Positions 59,097-64,000 of a stretch of 64,000 bases of DNA are shown piece by piece. The notes beneath the pieces are model-generated. The model saw nothing but the letters and a program-made list of their open reading frames with translations. It had not been told where the DNA came from and did not search any database. This DNA comes from Acidimicrobiia bacterium. Lineage in GTDB: Bacteria; Actinomycetota; Acidimicrobiia; IMCC26256; PALSA-610. The stretch lies in contig BPGH01000001.1 in the NCBI GenBank assembly GCA_026002935.1, positions 1,537,965 through 1,601,964 on the forward strand, in the 5' to 3' direction. Position numbers and translations under genes: made by a program. How positions within the stretch are numbered: the first letter of the stretch is position 1; each line of letters opens with the position of its first letter.

Positions 59097-60710
59097 GTGC
59101 CCGGCGTCGACGCGGCCCGGCAGGCCCTCGCGGCGCACGCACGCGAGGTCGGGCCGCGGCACCTGCGCGAGCTGTTCGCCGCCGACCCGGGGCGGGCGGA
59201 GCGCATGCACCTGGAGGTCGCCGGCTGGTACTGCGACTTCTCGAAGCACCGGGTGACCCCCGAGACGATGCGCCTGCTCGCCGCGCTCGCGCGGGCGCGG
59301 TCGCTGCCCGAGCGGGTCGCCGCGATGTTCCGGGGCGAGCGCGTCAACGTGACCGAGGACCGCGCGGCGCTGCACGTCGCGCTGCGCATGCCGAAGGGCC
59401 GCTCGCTCGTCGTCGACGGCGTCGACGTGGTCGCGCAGGTCCACGAGGTGCTCGACCGGGTGGAGGCCTTCGCGGCCCGGGTGCGCTCGCAGGCGCGGAT
59501 CACCGACGTCGTGAACCTCGGCATCGGCGGCAGCGACCTCGGGCCCGCCACCGTGTACGAGGCGCTGCGCGCGTACGCGGCGCCCGGCCTGCGCGCCCAC
59601 TTCGTCGCGAACGTCGACGGCGCCGCGCTCGCGTCGGTGCTGCGCGGGCTCGACCCGGCGCGGACGCTGTTCGTCGTCGCGTCGAAGACCTTCACGACCG
59701 TCGAGACGATGACCAACGCCCGCACCGCCCGCGCCTGGGTGGTCGACGCGCTCGGCGCCGACGCCGTCACCGACCACTTCGTCGCCGTCTCCACGAACCG
59801 CGAGGCCGTCGCGCAGTTCGGGATCGATCCCGCGAACGTGTTCGAGTTCTGGGACTGGGTCGGCGGGCGGTTCTCGCTGTGGTCCGCGATCGGGCTCGCC
59901 GTCGCGGTGGTGCTCGGCCCCGAGCGGTTCCGGGAGCTGCTCGCCGGCGCCCACGAGATGGACGAGCACTTCCGCGGTGCCCCGCCCGAGGAGAACCTGC
60001 CGGTCACGATGGCGCTGCTCTCCTATTGGTACCGCGAGCACCTCGGCGCGCAGTCGCACGCGGTCGTCCCGTACGCGCAGGTGCTCGAACGGCTCCCGGC
60101 CCACCTGCAGCAGCTCGAGATGGAGAGCCTCGGCAAGCGGGTGCGGCTCGACGGCACGCCCGTCGACACGGAGACCGGCGCGGTCGTGTGGGGGTCGCCG
60201 GGCACCAACGCGCAGCACGCGTACTTCCAGCTCCTCCACCAGGGGACGGCGCTGGTGCCGGTCGACCTGATCGGTTTCGCCCGCGCCCAGCCGGGCCTCG
60301 ACCCCCCGGGGCACCACGACCTGCTCGTCGCCAACCTGCTCGCGCAGGCCGAGGCCCTCGCGTTCGGCACCGACGACCCGGCGCTGCCGCCGCACCGCGT
60401 CATGCCCGGCAACCGCCCGACGACGACGCTGCTCGCCGAACGGTGCACCCCGCGCGCGGTCGGGGCCCTCCTCGCCGCCTACGAGCACAAGGTCGCCGCG
60501 CTCGGCATCCTCTGGGACGTCGACGCCTTCGACCAGTGGGGCGTCGAGCTCGGCAAGCGGCTCGCGTCGGGCATCGCCGGCGAGCTCACGGCCGGGGACG
60601 AGCCGGCCCTCGCGCACGACCCGTCCACGAACGCCCTGATCCGGCTGGTGCGGGGCTACCGCTCGTCGCGGGCGCCGAGCGCCTCGCGCCCGCCCGACCC
60701 GCCGCGCTGA
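59097..60710 (+). CDS. pgi: Glucose-6-phosphate isomerase
   Basis: A 537-residue phosphoglucose isomerase: V-N-L-G-I-G-G-S-D-L-G-P, V-A-S-K-T-F-T-T-V-E-T, F-W-D-W-V-G-G-R-F-S-L-W-S, H-Q-G-T and K-V-A-A-L-G-I-L-W-D-V-D-A-F-D-Q-W-G-V-E-L-G-K with the catalytic lysine region. It interconverts glucose 6-phosphate and fructose 6-phosphate. It is cotranscribed with rnhB. The 3' end overlaps the AI-2E gene on the other strand by 55 nt. Confidence 0.93.
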   Translation: MPGVDAARQALAAHAREVGPRHLRELFAADPGRAERMHLEVAGWYCDFSKHRVTPETMRLLAALARARSLPERVAAMFRGERVNVTEDRAALHVALRMPKGRSLVVDGVDVVAQVHEVLDRVEAFAARVRSQARITDVVNLGIGGSDLGPATVYEALRAYAAPGLRAHFVANVDGAALASVLRGLDPARTLFVVASKTFTTVETMTNARTARAWVVDALGADAVTDHFVAVSTNREAVAQFGIDPANVFEFWDWVGGRFSLWSAIGLAVAVVLGPERFRELLAGAHEMDEHFRGAPPEENLPVTMALLSYWYREHLGAQSHAVVPYAQVLERLPAHLQQLEMESLGKRVRLDGTPVDTETGAVVWGSPGTNAQHAYFQLLHQGTALVPVDLIGFARAQPGLDPPGHHDLLVANLLAQAEALAFGTDDPALPPHRVMPGNRPTTTLLAERCTPRAVGALLAAYEHKVAALGILWDVDAFDQWGVELGKRLASGIAGELTAGDEPALAHDPSTNALIRLVRGYRSSRAPSASRPPDPPR

Positions 60711-61834
60711 CGGCGGCGCCGGGCGCGGCGCGGCCCGGGCTCGGCCGTGAGGTGCGACTCGACGACCTCGTGGCGCTCGCCGAGCTCCGACACGAACGCC
60801 TGCACGACGGCGGCGGCGGGCAGCGCGAGCAGCGCGCCGATCGGCCCGAGCACCGCCGCCCCCGCGATCACCGCACCGAAGGCGACCGCGGCGTGCAGCG
60901 ACATCGTCTGCGCGGTCACCCGCGGCGCGAGGACGTAGTTCTCGACCTGCTGGTACACGACGACGAACGCGAGCACCACGGCGCCGTCGACCGGCTCGTT
61001 CAGGGCGGCGACGAGCACGGCCAGCGCCCCTGCGAGGTAGGTGCCGACCACCGGGATGAATTGCGACACGACGCCGACCCACAGCGCGAGCGCGAGCGCG
61101 TAGGGCACGTCCATGATCGCGAGCACGACCCAGTGGAAGACCCCCGACAGCCCGGCGAGGATCAGCCGGGAGTAGAGGTAGCCGCCGGTCTTGCCGATCG
61201 CGAGCTCCCACGCCCGCAGCACCACCTGCTGGCGGTCCGGCCGCAGCAGCGAGCAGATCGTGCGGCGCAACCGGGGCCCGTCGGCGACGAGGTAGAAGGT
61301 GAACAGGCCGATCGTCAGCACCTGGAACAGGACGGCGACGGCGGTCAGCCCGGCCTTGAGCGCGTCGCCCGCGAGGTCCTCGACGAAGCGGCGCGCCGGC
61401 CCCTGCGGGTCGTCGAGCTCGTCGGCGAGGTCGTCGAAGTCGACGTCGGCGTCGAAGGTGTCGTTGATCCAGTCCTCGAGGTCCTGGACGTAGCGGGGCG
61501 CCTCGTCGACGAAGTTCCGGACCTGGCCGACGACCAGCGAGCCGATCGCGAAGACGAACACCCCGAGGATCAGGAGGGTGGCCACGAACACGAGCCCCGT
61601 CGCGCTGCCGCGCCGCCATCCCCGGCGGGCGAGCGCGTTCACCGCGGGTTCCATGGCGAACGAGAGGAACAGCGCCACGGTCAGCGCGAGCAGCAGCGTC
61701 CGCAGGGCGACGAGGAGGCCCTCGACGAGCTCGACGGCGACGAAGCCGAGCCAGAAGAGCACGATCGCCTTCGGGACCCACGGCGGCATGCGTCCGCTCG
61801 CGGCCGTCGGGTCGGGGGGCGCGGCGTCGTCCAT
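60656..61834 (-). CDS. AI-2E-family membrane protein
   Basis: A 392-residue membrane protein with about eight helices. The family blocks A-L-T-V-A-L-F-L-S-F-A-M-E-P-A-V-N, F-T-F-Y-L-V-A-D-G-P-R-L, G-G-Y-L-Y-S-R-L-I-L-A-G and Q-F-I-P-V-V-G-T-Y-L-A-G-A-L are seen. It is named after the autoinducer-2 exporter but members also act as sodium/proton exchangers or in lipid transport, so function is open. A charged, Arg-rich C-terminal tail overlaps the end of pgi antisense. Confidence 0.85.
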   Translation of the reverse strand: MDDAAPPDPTAASGRMPPWVPKAIVLFWLGFVAVELVEGLLVALRTLLLALTVALFLSFAMEPAVNALARRGWRRGSATGLVFVATLLILGVFVFAIGSLVVGQVRNFVDEAPRYVQDLEDWINDTFDADVDFDDLADELDDPQGPARRFVEDLAGDALKAGLTAVAVLFQVLTIGLFTFYLVADGPRLRRTICSLLRPDRQQVVLRAWELAIGKTGGYLYSRLILAGLSGVFHWVVLAIMDVPYALALALWVGVVSQFIPVVGTYLAGALAVLVAALNEPVDGAVVLAFVVVYQQVENYVLAPRVTAQTMSLHAAVAFGAVIAGAAVLGPIGALLALPAAAVVQAFVSELGERHEVVESHLTAEPGPRRARRRRQRGGSGGREALGARDER

Positions 61835-61948
61835 CGGCGCCGGTCAGCGTACGGCCCTCCCGGCGCCGCCCCGCGGACCTCGCGGGCCGCAGCGACGCGC
61901 CCCGCGCCGTGCGACCCGACGGGCGGTGGTGGGTAGCATCGGCGGCCG

Positions 61949-62299
61949 ATGGGCCAGCCGATCACCGTCACCACCCGCCCGGGCGCGCGCCCCGAGGTGC
62001 GGTTCTTCGACTGCAACCGCTCGCTCACCGGGATGCAGATCGAGACGTACCGCTCGCCGGCCGACGCGGCGGGCGACCGCCCCCCCGACGTGCTCGCGCG
62101 GCGGCTGTTCGGGCTCGGCGCCCGGGCCGTGACCGTGTACTCCAACGTCGTCACCGTCGAGGCGCCCGCCGAGCGGTGGGCGGAGCTCGAGCCGGCGGCC
62201 GAGCGCACGATCGCGCACCTCTTCGAGTTCTACGGCGCGGACGCCGGCTGGTCCTTCGAGGCGCGCGGCGTCGAGCCGAGGCCGTCACCCGTCCAGTAG
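61949..62299 (+). CDS. Hypothetical protein with NifU/Nfu-N-like features (116 residues)
   Basis: An N-terminal R-F-F-D-C-N-R-S-L-T-G-M-Q-I-E-T-Y, A-R-R-L-F-G-L-G-A-R-A-V-T-V-Y-S-N-V-V-T-V and a C-terminal I-A-H-L-F-E-F-Y-G. The block after position 40 resembles the Nfu N-terminal scaffold domain that assists iron-sulfur protein assembly, but no cluster-binding C-x-x-C is present. A TAGCAT box ends 9 nt before the ATG. Placed just before the SOS operon but not under the same promoter. Confidence 0.6.
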   Translation: MGQPITVTTRPGARPEVRFFDCNRSLTGMQIETYRSPADAAGDRPPDVLARRLFGLGARAVTVYSNVVTVEAPAERWAELEPAAERTIAHLFEFYGADAGWSFEARGVEPRPSPVQ

Positions 62300-62316
62300 C
62301 CGTCGCCCCGCCCTTG

Positions 62317-62342
62317 CGGTACCGAACACGTGTTCGGTACCG
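62317..62342. promoter_or_regulatory. LexA box / SOS operator overlapping the imuA' promoter
   Basis: A 26-bp perfect palindrome centred on GAACACGTGTTC (62324-62335), matching the actinobacterial SOS box GAAC-N4-GTTC. A TTGCGG (62314-62319) and TACCGT (62338-62343) pair spaced by 18 bp would place the operator inside the promoter. The TACCGT ends 6 nt before the imuA' ATG. It controls the mutasome genes that follow. Confidence 0.85.
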
Positions 62343-62349
62343 TCGGGCC

Positions 62350-62991
62350 ATGGCCGGGGCGGAGGGACGCGGGCCGGCCGGGGCCGGGCCGGTGGTGCGG
62401 GACCTCGCCGCGCGCGTCCGTCCCGCGGTCGCCGCGGGGGCGCGTGCCCTGCGGGTCACCGGCCCGCTCGCCGGGCTCGTCCCGGGCGGGGGGATCCGGC
62501 GCGGCGCCACGGTCGCCGTCGACGGCCCGCCCGGCACGGGCGTCACGACGGCCGCGCTGGCGCTCGCGGCCGCGGCGACCGCCGCGGGGGAGTGGGCCGC
62601 CGTCGTCGACCCGCCGGGCACGCTGGGGGCGCTCGCGGCGGCCGCGGCCGGGGTCGACCTCGACCGGTGCGCGGTCGTGCGCCACGTCCCCGCCGACCGC
62701 TGGCCGGCCGTGGTGGCCGCCCTGCTCGACGGCGTCGCGCTCGTCGCCGCGTCCGTGCCGCCGCGGCTGCGGCCGGGCGACGCCCGCCGGCTGGTGGCGC
62801 GCGCCCGCGAGCGCGCCGCGGTGCTCGTCGTCACGGGACCGTGGCCGGTCGAGGCCGCGGTGCGCCTGCACACGGAGGCGGGCGCGTGGGCGCGCACGGC
62901 GAGCGGCCTGCTGCACGCGCGTGGCCTGCACGCGCGCGTGGAGGTGCACGGCACGCCCGCGCCGGTGCGGCTGCACGCGGCCGCGGGATGA
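62350..62991 (+). CDS. imuA: ImuA' (RecA-like mutasome accessory protein)
   Basis: A 213-residue RecA/SulA-like ATPase-fold protein. A P-loop-like V57-D-G-P-P-G-T-G-V-T-T has Val in place of the essential Lys, so ATP binding is doubtful, as is usual in ImuA'. Partial Walker B-like strands follow (A-V-L-V-V-T-G). With ImuB and DnaE2 it makes up the SOS mutagenic translesion complex of actinobacteria. It lies directly after the LexA box and overlaps imuB by ATGA; the transcript is probably leaderless. Confidence 0.8.
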   Translation: MAGAEGRGPAGAGPVVRDLAARVRPAVAAGARALRVTGPLAGLVPGGGIRRGATVAVDGPPGTGVTTAALALAAAATAAGEWAAVVDPPGTLGALAAAAAGVDLDRCAVVRHVPADRWPAVVAALLDGVALVAASVPPRLRPGDARRLVARARERAAVLVVTGPWPVEAAVRLHTEAGAWARTASGLLHARGLHARVEVHGTPAPVRLHAAAG

Positions 62992-64000
62992 CGGGACGGG
63001 CGGTGGCCGCGACGCGCACCTGCTGCGTGTGGTGCCCCGACTGGCCGGTGGTCGCGCACCGCCGCCGCACCCCGGCCCTGGTGGGGGTGCCGGTCGTCGT
63101 GCGCGAACGGGTGGGGGCCCGCGACGTCGTGCGCGCCGCGTCGGCCGAGGCCCGCGCGGAGGGGGTGCGGCGCGGGATGCGCCGGCGCGAGGCCGAGGCC
63201 CGGTGCCCGGCCGCCGTCGTCGTCGACGCCGACCCGGCGCTCGAGGCGCGCGCGTTCGAGGCCGTCGCCCGGGCCGTCGAGCGGATCACGCCCCGCGTCG
63301 TGCTCGACCGGCCGGGCCGGTGCTCGTTCCCGACGCGGGGGCCGTCCCGCTACTTCGGGGGTGATGACGCGCTCGCCGCACGCGTGCGCGCCGGCGTCTC
63401 GGCGGTGCTCGGGGGTGCGGGCGACGTGCGCGTCGGCATCGCGGACGGGGTGTTCGCGGCCGCGCTCGCCGCCCGCCGCGACGCGGTCGTGCCCCCCGGC
63501 GGGTCGGCCGCGTTCCTCGCGCCGTGGCCGGTGGCGGTGCTGTTCGGCGACGACGACGGCGGCGGGGACGGGCGGGCGCAGCTCCTGGTGCGGCTCGGGC
63601 TGCGCACGGTGGGCGACGTCGCCGCGCTCTCGCGCGGTGCGGTCGTCGCGCGCTTCGGCGCACCGGGAGAGGGGTTCCACCGGCTCGCCCGCGGCGAGGA
63701 CGCCGGGCCGCCGGTGCTCGTCACGCCGCCGCCCGATCTCGTCGAGCACGTCGTGCTCGACCCGCCGGCCGCGCGCGTCGACGTCGCCGCCTTCGCCGCC
63801 AAGGGCCTCGCCGACCGGCTGCTCGCCCGGCTCTCGGCACGGGGCCTCGCGTGCACGCGGGTGGTCGTGGAGGCGGAGACCGAGCACGGCGAGCGGCTCG
63901 CGCGCTGCTGGCGGCACGACGGCGCGCTGACGCCGGCGGCGCTCGCCGAGCGCGTGCGCTGGCAGCTCGACGGCTGGCTCGCCGCGGCCGGCGGCCCGCG
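62988..64000 (+). CDS. imuB: ImuB (Y-family-like polymerase subunit of the SOS mutasome), 3' cut by window edge
   Basis: At least 337 residues of an ImuB-type protein. The N-terminal C-C-V-W-C-P-D-W-P-V-V replaces the V-D-M-D-x-F metal motif of true Y-family polymerases. A-A-S-A-E-A-R-A-E-G-V-R-R-G-M, F-P-T-R-G-P-S-R-Y-F-G-G and L-V-R-L-G-L-R-T-V-G-D-V-A-A-L-S-R-G-A-V-V-A-R-F-G follow. It acts as a catalytically dead scaffold between DnaE2, the beta clamp and ImuA'. The C-terminus and a probable dnaE2 lie beyond the window. Confidence 0.88.
   Translation, partial: MTGRAVAATRTCCVWCPDWPVVAHRRRTPALVGVPVVVRERVGARDVVRAASAEARAEGVRRGMRRREAEARCPAAVVVDADPALEARAFEAVARAVERITPRVVLDRPGRCSFPTRGPSRYFGGDDALAARVRAGVSAVLGGAGDVRVGIADGVFAAALAARRDAVVPPGGSAAFLAPWPVAVLFGDDDGGGDGRAQLLVRLGLRTVGDVAALSRGAVVARFGAPGEGFHRLARGEDAGPPVLVTPPPDLVEHVVLDPPAARVDVAAFAAKGLADRLLARLSARGLACTRVVVEAETEHGERLARCWRHDGALTPAALAERVRWQLDGWLAAAGGP

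Noticed and set aside
1..64000. CRISPR arrays, insertion sequences, prophage, rRNA, riboswitches
   Set aside because: I saw no regularly spaced repeats, transposase, integrase or phage structural genes, no rRNA segment and no riboswitch core.

Overview
The window is about 75% GC with GTG/ATG/TTG starts and dense coding. It reads as chromosomal DNA of a high-GC actinobacterium. Supporting signs are two F420-dependent (luciferase-like) oxidoreductases plus cofC, an IclR-type LtbR/NdgR regulator divergent from leuCD, an HU gene next to a lysine/alanine-rich histone-like protein, an imuA'-imuB mutasome under an actinobacterial-type LexA box, and many leaderless-looking promoters. An acidimicrobial-type lineage is plausible, but I cannot fix the taxon from the sequence alone. 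I see no rRNA, IS element, prophage or CRISPR array.

0-10.5 kb: mixed metabolism. An F420 oxidoreductase (cut by the window edge), RNase D, a second F420 oxidoreductase, a VOC protein, CcdA, an SDR dehydrogenase, a cNMP-binding protein, an enoyl-CoA hydratase, a D-Ala-D-Ala carboxypeptidase, a class I aminotransferase and serA. 10.5-15.5 kb: leucine biosynthesis. A promoter, a leucine-rich leader peptide, an attenuator hairpin and leuA, then leuCD facing the ltbR regulator. 15.5-19.4 kb: a winged-helix regulator and hydantoinase/oxoprolinase hyuAB. From about 7.2 to 17.5 kb nearly every gene carries single-base frameshifts, mostly +1; this is probably a local sequence-quality problem.

19.4-24.8 kb holds the most unusual locus: a translationally coupled five-gene operon on the minus strand. 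In order it encodes an AMP-forming ligase, a PLP aminotransferase, an asparagine-synthetase-like enzyme without its glutaminase nucleophile, a free-standing acyl carrier protein and a double GNAT-type acyltransferase. It looks like a small-molecule pathway I do not recognise. 25-31 kb: greA, a YceI protein and a Liv-type ABC transporter with fused LivH-LivM permeases. 31-38 kb: a secreted protein of unknown function, then a second attenuator (leader peptide with a Val-Ile-Val-Ile run) ahead of leuB-ilvE-cimA, and an acyl-CoA dehydrogenase. Isoleucine synthesis therefore appears to run through citramalate, with separate attenuators for leuA and for leuB-ilvE-cimA.

38-46 kb: gltX, a YdcF-like protein, tRNA-Gln(CTG) and tRNA-Glu(CTC), a LysR regulator divergent from an exported SurE-like lipoprotein, a double-VOC protein, and the HU / histone-tail pair. 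45-51 kb: PIG-L deacetylase and cofC diverge from plsC-gpsA-unknown-nucleotidyl cyclase. 51-62 kb: GH38 alpha-mannosidase, an Amt ammonium transporter, a cation/proton antiporter with a GlnD-like C-terminal extension, an RpiB-like isomerase, a GYD protein, rnhB, pgi and an AI-2E-family membrane protein. The window ends in the SOS mutasome genes imuA' and imuB (truncated).
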